Shown here: positions 26,843-36,658 of the stretch, in pieces
Layout of the letters: the number at the start of each line of letters is the position of its first letter
Numbering within the stretch: position 1 is the stretch's first letter
Source of the DNA: Paracrocinitomix mangrovi
GTDB lineage: Bacteria; Bacteroidota; Bacteroidia; Flavobacteriales_D; Crocinitomicaceae
Assembly (NCBI RefSeq): GCF_019740355.2
Contig: NZ_CP091819.1
Location: 682,001 to 746,000, forward strand
Length of the DNA stretch: 64,000 nucleotides
Direction: 5' to 3'
Notes under the pieces: generated by a model
Database searches by the model: none
Told to the model about the DNA's origin: nothing
The model's input: only the letters and a program-made list of their open reading frames with translations
Translations under genes and position numbers: made by a program

Positions 26843-28013
26843 ATTTCTTAATTCATTGGGGCAAACAAGTCCCTTTCCTTTTCTTATTGAAGTAGACCGA
26901 GCAGAAGGCATCTATTTTTGGGATAAATCCGGAAAGCGATATACCGACATGATTTCTGGAGTAGCTGTAAACAACATTGGCCACAGACATCCTAAAGTCA
27001 TCAAAGCTATAAAAGATCAGGTTGATCAATATTTGCATGTAATGGTTTATGGTGAATTCATTCAAGATTCACAGCTTAAAATGGCCGAGGAGCTCATTGC
27101 TACTTTACCTGAAAATTTGAATAGTGTTTATGCAGTAAATTCAGGAACAGAAGCAAATGAAGCGGCATTAAAGTTAGCCAAGCGATATACAGGAAGACAT
27201 GAATTAATTGCTTGCAAAGGCTCATATCACGGAAATACACATGGCTCAATGAGCGTTTCTTATAATGAAACGAAGAAAGCACCGTTTAGGCCATTACTTC
27301 CCGCAGTGAAATTCATTGAATTTGGAGAAGTAAAAGATCTTGAACTCATTACAGGCCAAACAGCCGGTGTAATCATGGAAACCATTCAAGGAGATGCCGG
27401 CGTTAGAATTCCGTCAAAAGAATACATGCAGGCTTTACGCAACAGATGCAATGAAACTGGTGCTTTGTTGATTTTTGATGAGATACAATGCGGGATTGGA
27501 AGAAGTGGAAAAATGCACGCCTTTGAACATTTTGGTATTGTTCCGGATATACTGACATTGGGAAAAGCTTTAGGTGGAGGAATGCCAATAGGTGCTTTTG
27601 TTGCCAATAGAGATGTAATGAAAGTTTTAAGTGACAATCCTATTTTGGGACATATCACCACTTTTGGAGGTCATCCTGTAATATGCGCAGCTGCAGGTGC
27701 CTGTTTAGAGGTTCTAAGAGAAGAGAATTGGATAGCAGATGCAGATAGAAAAGGTCAGATGCTAGAAGATATTTTGTTGCAATCTCCTGAAGTAAAAACA
27801 GTTCGCCGAATCGGAATGTTATTTGCGATTGATTTGGCTTCTGCAGACAGAGTTCAACAAGTAGTTGAAAGTTGCTTAGAAAAGGGATTATTGACATTTT
27901 GGTTCTTGTCACACCCATATAGTTTCAGGCTCTCTCCTCCTCTATCTATTAGTGATGAACAAATTCAAGAGGCGGGTAATATTATATTAGAGGCTTTGCA
28001 AGAAACGAAGTAA
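26817..28013 (+). CDS. Class III PLP-dependent aminotransferase
   Basis: A fold-type I aminotransferase of the acetylornithine/4-aminobutyrate/class III group, 398 residues. Evidence is NSGTEANEAALKLAKRYTGR (PLP phosphate), the FDEIQCGIGRSGK motif with the aspartate that contacts the pyridine nitrogen, and the Schiff-base lysine in LTLGKALGGGMPIGAF. The substrate is not clear: no arginine, proline or lysine biosynthesis genes are nearby. The start at 26817 overlaps the preceding gene; the N-terminal LNSLGQTSPFPF is conserved in this family, so the start cannot lie much further in. Confidence 0.9.
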   Translation: MDHHQAADKFLNSLGQTSPFPFLIEVDRAEGIYFWDKSGKRYTDMISGVAVNNIGHRHPKVIKAIKDQVDQYLHVMVYGEFIQDSQLKMAEELIATLPENLNSVYAVNSGTEANEAALKLAKRYTGRHELIACKGSYHGNTHGSMSVSYNETKKAPFRPLLPAVKFIEFGEVKDLELITGQTAGVIMETIQGDAGVRIPSKEYMQALRNRCNETGALLIFDEIQCGIGRSGKMHAFEHFGIVPDILTLGKALGGGMPIGAFVANRDVMKVLSDNPILGHITTFGGHPVICAAAGACLEVLREENWIADADRKGQMLEDILLQSPEVKTVRRIGMLFAIDLASADRVQQVVESCLEKGLLTFWFLSHPYSFRLSPPLSISDEQIQEAGNIILEALQETK

Positions 28014-28016
28014 AAC

Positions 28017-28052
28017 AAAAAAAGAGGCCAACGAATTGACCTCTCTTTTCTG
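28017..28052. terminator. Bidirectional terminator between converging genes
   Basis: The inverted repeat GAGG-CAA ... TTG-CCTC is flanked by an A-rich run (AAAACAAAAAAA) and a T-rich run. It lies between the aminotransferase stop and the stop of the S74/T9SS gene on the other strand, and can end both transcripts. Confidence 0.75.
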
Positions 28053-28068
28053 AAATTATTGAGACGAA

Positions 28069-31000
28069 TTAGTATCCCATTTTTTCCATTTTCTTAGTCG
28101 CTACGATATTTCCATCTGCTACTAAAGTGTAAGTATAAATTCCTCTACTCAAATCTGAACCGTAAACATTTAAGCTACCTAATCCTCTTTCTGTAATTTC
28201 AACTGACTCAATTAATTGTCCAGCGGCATTATAAAAGTGAATTTGTGCTTTTTGCACAGTTTCAGGAATTGAGAAATTAATCACAGTTCTCTCCGCAAAC
28301 GGATTTGGAACGTTTTGCTCCAATACGATACTTTGATTATCACTCAATTCAACATCAATTAATGATCTGATTTGTTCTTGAGCTTTGGTATCATTTTGCT
28401 CAACCATGCTATTGTTAATTTGACAAAGCAATGGTAAAATATTACTCAAGCAATTCTCAAGGTTTGTCAATCTATCATTTAAATCATTGATTAGAGAGTC
28501 TTGAACATTTATTACAGAATCTTGTTCTTCAATGATTGATTGCTGTTCTTTAACTCCTCCAATTAAAATAGGAATAAAAGATTCATAATCCAATCCTTTA
28601 TAAGTATAGGCAGGTACAATTACATTCCCTAAAGTATCATATTCTGCTGGGCTTGTAACTTCAGTAACAAGAGCGGGTAATATTTGCTCAACTTCTTGTG
28701 CTATCAACCCATATTGATGCCCCGTTTCTACTACCATTCCTGGAAAGTTAGCGTTAGTGTAATTAAAAGTTTTTGGATCTAACTGGTTAATCACAATTAA
28801 AGAACTATCGTAATCAACGATATTCGTTTTTAAATTTTGATCAGATGGATAAACTATACCAACAACAGAAATCGGTGCGCCCTGAAAAAATCCAGAAAAA
28901 TTATTTGGACCAACAGGAGCTGAAGCCTGAATCCCATAATTTGTATTACTACCTCCAGCAGAGAAAGTTCCTCCTGTAGATTGGAATGAACCTGCAGCTC
29001 CACTCGCTCCGAAATAACCTCCAACATTTACAAAACTACCTTCAATAGCTGCGACCCTTACCCCAGTATTATTCGCACTAGGAACTCCCGAAGCTCCAGC
29101 ATTAATAACTGCTCCTGTATTGGCATTTCCAACTTCAGTTTCAATTAACAATCCTAAATTGAAAGGTTGGTTATTTTCAGATCGAGCATAAATAGCAGGT
29201 AAGAATGAACCTTGGGCAACTCCAGTAATATCAGAGTTTCTAACAATACTTGTAATACCCGCTTGATAGTCATTTGGCCAGTTTCCAATGTCTGTAATAC
29301 CGTCGTTCATCACATAAAGTCCTACGTGCTCTGACTTATTATCTATGCTTAGTTTACCCGGGAAATTCTCTCCACAATCGTACCCAATTCCTATTTGATT
29401 TCCAGTGAACTGTGTCAATGAATCTGCGCCATCTTCAAAATACAAATCAAAATCGTTCAATGTAATATGAGAATCTTCTGTCATATTAGAAGCTCCTGAA
29501 ACATCTGAACAAGGTGTAATTCCTGAAGCACTTGCAGAATCAACAAAACAAGACATATCAATAAAAAGACTATCTCCATTTTGAACAAATACAAGTTCAG
29601 TAGAATCACAGTTTACAAAGGCCGTATCAATTACTGCAGTAGGCAAACTATCAATATGAACTTTTCTAATGTCAATGTCATTAGGATTATTCTGATCCAG
29701 AATTCTTGCCATTAGTACGTAATCTGTAGCTTCATCAGGAACATACTCTAAACGTGCGTTACCTTTTACATGAAGCTTGTGCGTTACCGGCTGATTTGTT
29801 GTAGCAAAATCTCCAACACCAAATTTCCCAAAGTTTGCACTATTAGGGTCATTGTTTACATCCTGCGTTGGTTCAAAACGACCAATTTCAAGACCGTTTG
29901 CTGATTGAGAAACAGGATCTCCCTGTCCTGGAGGCAATGCTGTTGTTGTAGAAGTAAAAATGAATCTCAAATGATCCGGTCCGTTAGCACCAGCTGGTTG
30001 ATTATCTCCCCAACTAACTACAGCATCAAATTGATCAGGTCCTTCATTTTTTAACCCCATGTAAAAGTTGTCTGTTCCATTGCTTCCAAACATTCCAATA
30101 TCCATCCAAGGTCTCCAACCGTCAGTTGTCAATCCAAACGCACCACCTGTGTTGTATCCAATATGTAATAAACTCATTGGTCTGGTAACCGGATTGTTAG
30201 GATTTTGACTAATACTCATTCTTGTGAAATTGGCATTGATATTAGCCGGATTATGCGTACCATATTGATTAAAAGCCAACTCAGTAGGTGCTCCATAATT
30301 AGTTATCCTGACTCTTTCTCTTGTATTGAGAGCAGATGCACTGTTAGTTGAAGCGTTTGTTGACAATAATAGATGTTTGTTTTCTTGTTGATAAATCAAA
30401 GCATTACCATTTCTTTGAACATTGTTTTCTCCAAGAATTCCTACTCTTAAACCGTCATTCGTTCCCTCTCCAGTTCCTGAATTTATAGCTACATTTCTAT
30501 TGGTGTATTGCGTAAACACGTCTCGATAATTACTCAAACTCAAATGCTGCAATGATTGCGGACGCACATATACATTTGGATCTCCATTTCCCTGCGTACC
30601 AAAAGTATTACCCAAACCAAATAAACCATCTCCTGTAAATCTGGCTATATGCAATCCATCTAAATCAGCAGGTGTTAATAAATTGGTTGCAGAAATAGCT
30701 GTAGCAATGTTTCCATCTGTTGAAGGTCCACCGGCAGTGAATCTAAACACCATGTCATCCGGTCCGGGAAAAGGTTGTGTTGCATTATCTGACCAAGAAA
30801 TCACCGTTTCTGTTAAATCAGTCCCTGTACCAACTTTCCTTATACCTACATAGGACAAATCATTATTATCTGTATAAGTTATCCCTGTTTTCATCCAAGG
30901 ACGATAACCTCCTTGTTGAACAAAAGTTCCGTCTCTTCCATTTAAATGAAGTAAGGAATATGCGCCTAATGGTGTCCCCCCTGGTTCCAAAAATCCACTT

Positions 31001-31338
31001 GAAAACCCGGTCATATGTCCAAGCAACATATAACCAGTCCTGTTAATACCACTAGCAATTCCATATCCTGCTACATTATAAAAAGTTCCAGGTAGTTGAT
31101 TTGCATTCAGTTTAACTCTGAAATTTGATGCACCTCCTGCACCACAAATTGTATAAATTGGACTGTCCCATTGATTACCGAATATATTTCCAGCTCCAAA
31201 TGGACCTGTTCCAGAATTTCCTCCAAGTCTCCAAAATTGACCATTACCATTTGCTCCTCCTGTATTTGGTCCTTGCGAGTAAGAACTTGTAGCAAAGAAT
31301 GCTACAAAACCTATTAAATAGTATTTAAATTTAATCAT
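28069..31338 (-). CDS. Secreted protein with S74 intramolecular chaperone and T9SS type A sorting domain
   Basis: A 1089-residue exported protein with a signal peptide (FYLIGFVAFFATSSYSQ-like leader). A long glycine/asparagine-rich region with repeated GYRPWMKTGI/GWRPWMDIGM modules is probably a fibre-forming beta structure. An S74 (endosialidase tail-fibre chaperone) domain begins at SDQNLKTNI (Ser832). It is followed by a coiled coil (EEQDSVINVQDSLINDLNDR) and a C-terminal T9SS type A sorting domain (VLEQNVPNPFAERTVINFSI to the end). S74 domains normally trimerise fibres and cleave themselves off. Having a sorting domain beyond it is common in this phylum but mechanistically puzzling. It is probably a trimeric surface adhesin. 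Confidence 0.85.
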   Translation of the reverse strand: MIKFKYYLIGFVAFFATSSYSQGPNTGGANGNGQFWRLGGNSGTGPFGAGNIFGNQWDSPIYTICGAGGASNFRVKLNANQLPGTFYNVAGYGIASGINRTGYMLLGHMTGFSSGFLEPGGTPLGAYSLLHLNGRDGTFVQQGGYRPWMKTGITYTDNNDLSYVGIRKVGTGTDLTETVISWSDNATQPFPGPDDMVFRFTAGGPSTDGNIATAISATNLLTPADLDGLHIARFTGDGLFGLGNTFGTQGNGDPNVYVRPQSLQHLSLSNYRDVFTQYTNRNVAINSGTGEGTNDGLRVGILGENNVQRNGNALIYQQENKHLLLSTNASTNSASALNTRERVRITNYGAPTELAFNQYGTHNPANINANFTRMSISQNPNNPVTRPMSLLHIGYNTGGAFGLTTDGWRPWMDIGMFGSNGTDNFYMGLKNEGPDQFDAVVSWGDNQPAGANGPDHLRFIFTSTTTALPPGQGDPVSQSANGLEIGRFEPTQDVNNDPNSANFGKFGVGDFATTNQPVTHKLHVKGNARLEYVPDEATDYVLMARILDQNNPNDIDIRKVHIDSLPTAVIDTAFVNCDSTELVFVQNGDSLFIDMSCFVDSASASGITPCSDVSGASNMTEDSHITLNDFDLYFEDGADSLTQFTGNQIGIGYDCGENFPGKLSIDNKSEHVGLYVMNDGITDIGNWPNDYQAGITSIVRNSDITGVAQGSFLPAIYARSENNQPFNLGLLIETEVGNANTGAVINAGASGVPSANNTGVRVAAIEGSFVNVGGYFGASGAAGSFQSTGGTFSAGGSNTNYGIQASAPVGPNNFSGFFQGAPISVVGIVYPSDQNLKTNIVDYDSSLIVINQLDPKTFNYTNANFPGMVVETGHQYGLIAQEVEQILPALVTEVTSPAEYDTLGNVIVPAYTYKGLDYESFIPILIGGVKEQQSIIEEQDSVINVQDSLINDLNDRLTNLENCLSNILPLLCQINNSMVEQNDTKAQEQIRSLIDVELSDNQSIVLEQNVPNPFAERTVINFSIPETVQKAQIHFYNAAGQLIESVEITERGLGSLNVYGSDLSRGIYTYTLVADGNIVATKKMEKMGY

Positions 31339-31347
31339 GATTAAGTA

Positions 31348-32520
31348 AAATTTACCTAATCAATTGAATACTCCCTTCTTGCTGATAATTTCCTCTATAT
31401 GCCATGTAGAAATAAACCCCATCCGGCACATCTTCTTCTTTATAATTCTTTCCGTGCCAATGAAAATTACTTTGAGAATCCATAATTAAAATGGTTGTTC
31501 CCCAACGATTTAATATTATTACTTTATCAAATTGCGAAAAATCTATATACTCATTTGTTTGATCATTATTAGGGGTAAAAACATTAGGCACTGTTAAATA
31601 ATCAATTTCACAGTTATTAACGTCCTCAATAAAAGTCATCTGAATACTATCAATGTAAAAAAATGTATAATCGTATTGGGGTAGAATAACACTTTCTTGG
31701 ATATAAACAGTATCCTCTAATGTTAACTTAAAGTCACCAATTGTTAGAAATTGATAAGTATCGGAAACTGTAAAATTTGTATCAATCTTGTACCAATTTA
31801 ATGTATCTGCGCCCATATTCAATTTAAAGTTTATTACTTCATCTACTAACGGTTTTTCGGTGCAATTTGATCCTTGATCACAGTAGTAAGATGAATCTTT
31901 GGAAAACGCTACACTGATATTTTGAGTATTAAAGGTTGACCAATTTGCCACTGAAATATAAAATGATATCGAATATTTTTTACAAGGTTCTAATGGTTTA
32001 GTTAATTTGGTTTGAATGTATTCAGATTCTGAATAATTTCCATTAGATTTTTGCCAAGAATGACCAGCAAAATGAACATAACCATTGCCTTCATATGGTA
32101 TTTGATATCCTCCAAAATTTTGTGGTACACTAACCAATGCAGGATTAAACGAACATGAATTCATAAAATCTGGTGTCATATAAGCACCCCACCATCCCAC
32201 GCATTTTTCAAATTCACCTTGATACAAATTATTTTCTTGAGGGCAAGAGGTATAGTCCTCAAAACTTCCATTTACCACAAGATTATCTTGAGAATAAGAA
32301 TTCAAGCATATAAATGATATGAGTAACAAAAAGGTTTTCAATTAATTAGGAATTAATATAATTCTATCTCAACCTTGTTTTTTATCGAAGAAGGCTGGCA
32401 AAAACGTACGTTTATATTTAAAACGAATTTTAGGTAAAATAGTTGGATTTGATCATAGAATACTTCATAAGTTTTTAGGTTGTGATCGCAATCTAACTAT
32501 TTAATTACCAGAAGTCAATA
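31348..32520. repeat. Tandem duplication, copy A
   Basis: This copy holds the 329-residue T9SS protein gene plus about 180 bases of non-coding DNA beyond its start. It corresponds, with a period near 1.25 kb, to copy B at 32587-33782. The same block (AAATTTACCTAATCAATTG) marks the 3' end of both genes. The non-coding flank and the ends of the genes are the best conserved parts. Confidence 0.85.
31352..32341 (-). CDS. Secreted T9SS type B protein, paralogue A
   Basis: A 329-residue exported protein. After a signal peptide (LLLISFICLNSYSQ) comes NLVVNGSFEDYTSCPQ, the start of a carbohydrate-binding-like beta domain common in flavobacterial surface proteins (about residues 20-230). A type B sorting domain ends it (NVFTPNNDQTNEYIDF, NRWGTTILIMDSQ, VPDGVYFYMAYRG). 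Paralogue B lies immediately upstream on the same strand. Cysteines at equivalent places suggest disulfides. Ligand unknown. Confidence 0.88.
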   Translation of the reverse strand: MKTFLLLISFICLNSYSQDNLVVNGSFEDYTSCPQENNLYQGEFEKCVGWWGAYMTPDFMNSCSFNPALVSVPQNFGGYQIPYEGNGYVHFAGHSWQKSNGNYSESEYIQTKLTKPLEPCKKYSISFYISVANWSTFNTQNISVAFSKDSSYYCDQGSNCTEKPLVDEVINFKLNMGADTLNWYKIDTNFTVSDTYQFLTIGDFKLTLEDTVYIQESVILPQYDYTFFYIDSIQMTFIEDVNNCEIDYLTVPNVFTPNNDQTNEYIDFSQFDKVIILNRWGTTILIMDSQSNFHWHGKNYKEEDVPDGVYFYMAYRGNYQQEGSIQLIR

Positions 32521-32586
32521 CGCATATATACGCATTTTTAATTTCGGGTTTTACGGTGTTGACGTCGAGAAATGAATGCAGAAAAG

Positions 32587-33782
32587 AAATTTACCTAATC
32601 AATTGAATTGTCCCTTTTTGTTTTAAACCTGCCTTCTCCGCAACATAATAGTAAACTCCAGCAGGTAGATCTTCTTCTCTAAAATTTTTGCCATGCCACT
32701 GAAAATTACTTTGGGTGTCCATTATTAAAACAGTTGTACCCCAACGATTTATTATGGTCACTTTGTCAAACTGTGAAAAATCAATGAAATCATTTATACC
32801 ATTCATATCTGGTGTAAAGACATTAGGTAAAAACCCATGTACCTGAACATCACAATTATCTAACTCATCTATTTTAACCAGAGAAATACTATCCAAATAC
32901 AAAAACATTGAATGATAATTTGGATAATTTATGGATTCTTGAAAAGAAACGGTATCACTTATACTAAGAGAAAAATCACCTATTGTCAATATATTAGAAT
33001 GAAAATTCGGTTGAAAAAGTAATTCACAAAAATACCAAGATACAGTGTCAAATCCCATATTAGAAATGGATATTTGCCAATACTCTAATACTTCAGGTTT
33101 ATACGCACAAGAATTTGCACCTCCATCACCTAGACAATAAAAAGAGGAATCAGAAGAAATTCCAAATTCAACATATCCCTTGTTAGAAGTTGAAGTTTCT
33201 GCTAGAGAGATGTAAAAAGAAATTTTATATATCGAACAAGGATTTAATGATTCTTTTAGCCTTGTTTGAATATATTCTGCACCGTCAAATTCTCCGGTAT
33301 TTTTATTCCAACTATGCATGTCTAAGCTTAAATATGCGTCCCCTTCAAAAGGTACTTGATTGCCCCATAAATTTGCAGGTACACCAACAGGGTTCCATAC
33401 TCCAGTATCACATGAATTCACATAATCTGGAGTACTAAAATAAGAAGGACTCCACCATCCAATGCACTTTTCAAATTCCCCATTCCATACGTTGTTTTCA
33501 ACAGGACAAGAAGTTTTCTCCTCAAAACTACCATTTACCACAAGATTATCTTGAGAATAAGAATTCAAGCATATATATGATATGAGTAACAAAAAGTTTT
33601 TCAATTAATTAGGAATTAATATAATGCTAACTCAACCTTGTTTTTTATAGAAGAAGGCTGGCAAAACGTAAGTTTATATGAAAAACGAATTTTTGGTAAA
33701 ATAGTTGGACTTGATCATAGAATACTTCATAAGTTTTTAGGTTGTGTTCGCAATCTAACTAATTAATTGCCAGAAGTCAATA
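32587..33782. repeat. Tandem duplication, copy B
   Basis: Second copy of the 1.25 kb unit, holding the 337-residue paralogue and its upstream non-coding block. The non-coding part (about 33605-33782) matches 32342-32520 at most positions, with scattered substitutions and a few single-base indels. The central coding part has diverged much more. Confidence 0.85.
32591..33604 (-). CDS. Secreted T9SS type B protein, paralogue B
   Basis: A 337-residue paralogue of the neighbouring 329-residue protein. The signal peptide and first mature residues are nearly identical (NLVVNGSFEEKTSCPVENN), as is the sorting domain (NVFTPDMNGINDFIDF, NRWGTTVLIMDTQ, LPAGVYYYVAEK). The middle region (about 60-230) differs at many positions, so the binding face has diversified while export signals were kept. 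The gap to paralogue A contains a conserved non-coding block, suggesting each gene has its own promoter region. Confidence 0.88.
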   Translation of the reverse strand: MKNFLLLISYICLNSYSQDNLVVNGSFEEKTSCPVENNVWNGEFEKCIGWWSPSYFSTPDYVNSCDTGVWNPVGVPANLWGNQVPFEGDAYLSLDMHSWNKNTGEFDGAEYIQTRLKESLNPCSIYKISFYISLAETSTSNKGYVEFGISSDSSFYCLGDGGANSCAYKPEVLEYWQISISNMGFDTVSWYFCELLFQPNFHSNILTIGDFSLSISDTVSFQESINYPNYHSMFLYLDSISLVKIDELDNCDVQVHGFLPNVFTPDMNGINDFIDFSQFDKVTIINRWGTTVLIMDTQSNFQWHGKNFREEDLPAGVYYYVAEKAGLKQKGTIQLIR

Positions 33783-33883
33783 TGTATACATATGTGATTT
33801 TGATTTCGGTTTATACAGTTTTGAGTATTCAAACACATTTCCAACCCTCTCCCAAATTATCTATCTAAATAGTAAACACTCAA

Positions 33884-34342
33884 ATGAAAAAATTACTATT
33901 TGGATTATTCTTCCTTTTTGCATTCTCAGCTACATCTCAAAAAGAAGTAAAAATCACTATTGGAGGTGAAAAAGTAAAATTCTATGGTGATGAACTAGTG
34001 CAGGATTCTACTGGTAGAACCACCTATTATGCCCTGGTAAATGGATATTTAGATTATTATGAAATCATCCAAGTAGACGGAGAAGTAATTCAATATGAAC
34101 ATGTTTATTGCCCTGCAAAGCAAATAGAATTAGGGGATGTTTTATACAAGGATATTTTAGACTCTAAAGCGATTTTGGTACTCAAAACAAAAGATGGCGA
34201 ACCTGAAGTTATGGTAGATACCTGGAAAATGTCAAATGGTGAAATTGTAAAAATGGAATACTCAGATACTACAATGAAACTGTGGATTCCTGATGAGAAA
34301 AAAGGAAAAGAGGTAGAAAAAGCCATTAAAAAAGCTTCTTAA
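33884..34342 (+). CDS. Small secreted protein, unknown
   Basis: A 152-residue protein with a signal peptide (MKKLLFGLFFLFAFSATSQ). The mature part has beta-strand-rich short segments (VKITIGGEKVKFYGDEL, TYYALVNGYLDYYEII) and a lysine-rich C-terminus (KKGKEVEKAIKKA). No family is recognised. It stands alone on the + strand between the duplicated T9SS genes and the converging M1 peptidase, and no clear promoter match was found in the 100 bases before it. Confidence 0.7.
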   Translation: MKKLLFGLFFLFAFSATSQKEVKITIGGEKVKFYGDELVQDSTGRTTYYALVNGYLDYYEIIQVDGEVIQYEHVYCPAKQIELGDVLYKDILDSKAILVLKTKDGEPEVMVDTWKMSNGEIVKMEYSDTTMKLWIPDEKKGKEVEKAIKKAS

Positions 34343-34366
34343 CTACCTCCTTGTATTTTTTATTTC

Positions 34367-36658
34367 CTAGTATCTTCTGTACCCTCGCTTATTCTCGAAA
34401 ATATCAAACTTACTAGGGATATTTTTTCTTGGCCAAAAGTTATCGTTCACATCACAGTCAGCCGTTTCTAAGAATGGATCAAGTTCTACCATGTCCACTT
34501 TTTTCTCGAACATGAAAACCTTTGAAATCTCCTTGTCATTCTTTCTCCAAATTTCAGCCGGAATTCTTACCACTTCCTGCGTTTTATCTTCAAAAGTAAA
34601 TCGTAAAATAATAGGCATTACCAATCCTCCCTTGTTTTCAAAATCCAACTGATAAAAATTATAACCTTTATCTAACAATGCTTTATCTGCATCTGATAAA
34701 GAAGCCATGAAATCTTCATATGATTCAACATCTTCCTTAGTTACTTCATATGGATCTTGTGTATTGTATTTGTCATCCAACTCAGGGAATTTTTCATTGG
34801 TAGTTTCTTTGATATCTGATTTATTTCTTATTTGAGAGATATTCTTATTCTCCATTTGATCTACCTCTTTCTTAAACTCCTTCTCAATTTCAGGATTTCG
34901 TGTGTTAATTTGATACCACTGCACACCACTTAAAGCTATATCTACATTATCATTTGTATAAAACCATCCTCTCCAAAACCAATCCAAATCAACTCCTGAA
35001 GCATCTTCCATTGTTCTAAAGAAATCCGCAGGTGTAGGATGCTTAAACATCCATCTTTGCGCATATGTTTTGAAAGCAAAGTCAAACAATTCTCTTCCTA
35101 AAATAGTTTCTCTTAAAATATTCAATGCAGTAGCCGGTTTTCCGTAAGCGTTGTTTCCAAATTGGTAAATAGATTCAGAGTTTGTCATAATAGGAGAAAT
35201 GTTGCTTTTGTCTCCTTTCATATAATCTACTATCAAATGAGCCGGTCCTCTACTCGACGGATAATCTCTTTGCCATTCTTGCTCTGTTAAATACTGTAAG
35301 AACGTATTCAAACCTTCATCCATCCATGTCCATTGACGCTCATCAGAGTTAATAATCATTGGGAAATAATTGTGTCCAACCTCATGGATAATTACAGAGT
35401 GCATTCCATATTTAGTTCTTTCAGAATAAGTTCCATCTGCATTTGGTCTTCCTCCATTAAAACAAATCATTGGATACTCCATCCCTATATAGTTGGCATG
35501 TACTGAAATTGCAACAGGATAAGGATAATCGAAAGTGTGTTTGCTGTACGTTTTTAAAGTCTGTGCCACAACTCTTGTTGAGTATTTATCCCAAAGTGGA
35601 TTTCCTTCTTTTGGATAATAAGACATGGCCATTACTGTTTTAGTTTTTTGTACTACTCTCTGTGCATCCCACATAAATTTTCTTGATGAAGCAAATGCAA
35701 AATCCCTTACATTTTCTGCCTTAAAGCTCCATGTTTTGGTTGATTTTGATTTTGATTTCTCTGCTTTTCTTGCTTCTTCTTCAGTAACGATAAAAACAGG
35801 TTCGTCAGATTCTTTCGCTTTAGCCCATCTTTCTCTTTGTTCAGCAGTTAATACCTTACTGGCATTTTGTAATTCACCGGTAGCAGCTACAATGTGATCG
35901 GCAGGAACAGTAATTTCAACTTCATAGTTTCCGAAAGGCAATGTGAATTCACCTGCTCCTAAAAACTGCTTGTTTTGCCATCCTTCAACATCATTGTAAA
36001 CACACATTCTTGGGTAAAACTGTGCAATTGTGTATAGATAATTATCTTCTTCTTTAAAATACTCGTATCCAGATCTTCCACCAATTTTCATTCTGTCATT
36101 GATGTTGTACCACCACTCAACTTTAAATGAGAACTTTTCACCTTTTGACATAGGTTTTGGTAAGTCAATTCTCATCATTGTTCCTACAACGTGATGTTCA
36201 ATGGCTTTACCTGAAGCATCAGTAACTTTTGTTAGATTAAAGCCACCTTCAAATTCCATTTGGTTTAATCTTCTGTTTAAAGCCCAGGCAGATGATAAAT
36301 CTTCGATTGTTTCTGTACTCGTTAATTCTCTGTCCGATCCTTTTTTACGCACATTTTGATCTAACTGCAACCAGATATAAGACAGAACATCAGGCGAGTT
36401 ATTTGTATAGGTAACAGTTTCTGAACCTGTAACTTTTTGATTGGCATCATCCAACTCAATTTTCATTACATAATCAGCTTGTTGCTGATAGTAATTAGGT
36501 CCTGGTGCTCCAGATGCCGTTCTGTAGACGTTTGGAGTTGCCAACTCTTCTTTGAGTTGTTTGAATTTATTGTTGTTGTAATTTGGTTGTCCAAAAGAAT
36601 TACTACCAGCTAAAATGATTCCGGCAAGTAATACGCTAATTTGTAGTTTCATGGTCAT
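34367..36658 (-). CDS. M1 family zinc metallopeptidase
   Basis: A 763-residue secreted aminopeptidase-type gluzincin. A signal peptide (LQISVLLAGIILAGSNSFG) precedes an N-terminal beta domain with YQQQADYVMKIELDD and VTYTNNSPDVLSYIWLQLD. The catalytic domain has HEVGH (His425, Glu426, His429) and the third zinc ligand Glu448 in WMDEGLN, the exact 18-residue spacing of the family. The usual GxMEN motif appears as GMEYPMI, as in the bacterial M1 group annotated near DUF6702 genes. It is the last gene of a five-gene - strand operon; its ATG overlaps the preceding stop. Confidence 0.93.
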   Translation of the reverse strand: MTMKLQISVLLAGIILAGSNSFGQPNYNNNKFKQLKEELATPNVYRTASGAPGPNYYQQQADYVMKIELDDANQKVTGSETVTYTNNSPDVLSYIWLQLDQNVRKKGSDRELTSTETIEDLSSAWALNRRLNQMEFEGGFNLTKVTDASGKAIEHHVVGTMMRIDLPKPMSKGEKFSFKVEWWYNINDRMKIGGRSGYEYFKEEDNYLYTIAQFYPRMCVYNDVEGWQNKQFLGAGEFTLPFGNYEVEITVPADHIVAATGELQNASKVLTAEQRERWAKAKESDEPVFIVTEEEARKAEKSKSKSTKTWSFKAENVRDFAFASSRKFMWDAQRVVQKTKTVMAMSYYPKEGNPLWDKYSTRVVAQTLKTYSKHTFDYPYPVAISVHANYIGMEYPMICFNGGRPNADGTYSERTKYGMHSVIIHEVGHNYFPMIINSDERQWTWMDEGLNTFLQYLTEQEWQRDYPSSRGPAHLIVDYMKGDKSNISPIMTNSESIYQFGNNAYGKPATALNILRETILGRELFDFAFKTYAQRWMFKHPTPADFFRTMEDASGVDLDWFWRGWFYTNDNVDIALSGVQWYQINTRNPEIEKEFKKEVDQMENKNISQIRNKSDIKETTNEKFPELDDKYNTQDPYEVTKEDVESYEDFMASLSDADKALLDKGYNFYQLDFENKGGLVMPIILRFTFEDKTQEVVRIPAEIWRKNDKEISKVFMFEKKVDMVELDPFLETADCDVNDNFWPRKNIPSKFDIFENKRGYRRY

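Noticed and set aside
27100-27918. Antisense open frames opposite the aminotransferase gene
   Set aside because: They are shadows of a well-conserved coding frame, with no start signals or known domains.
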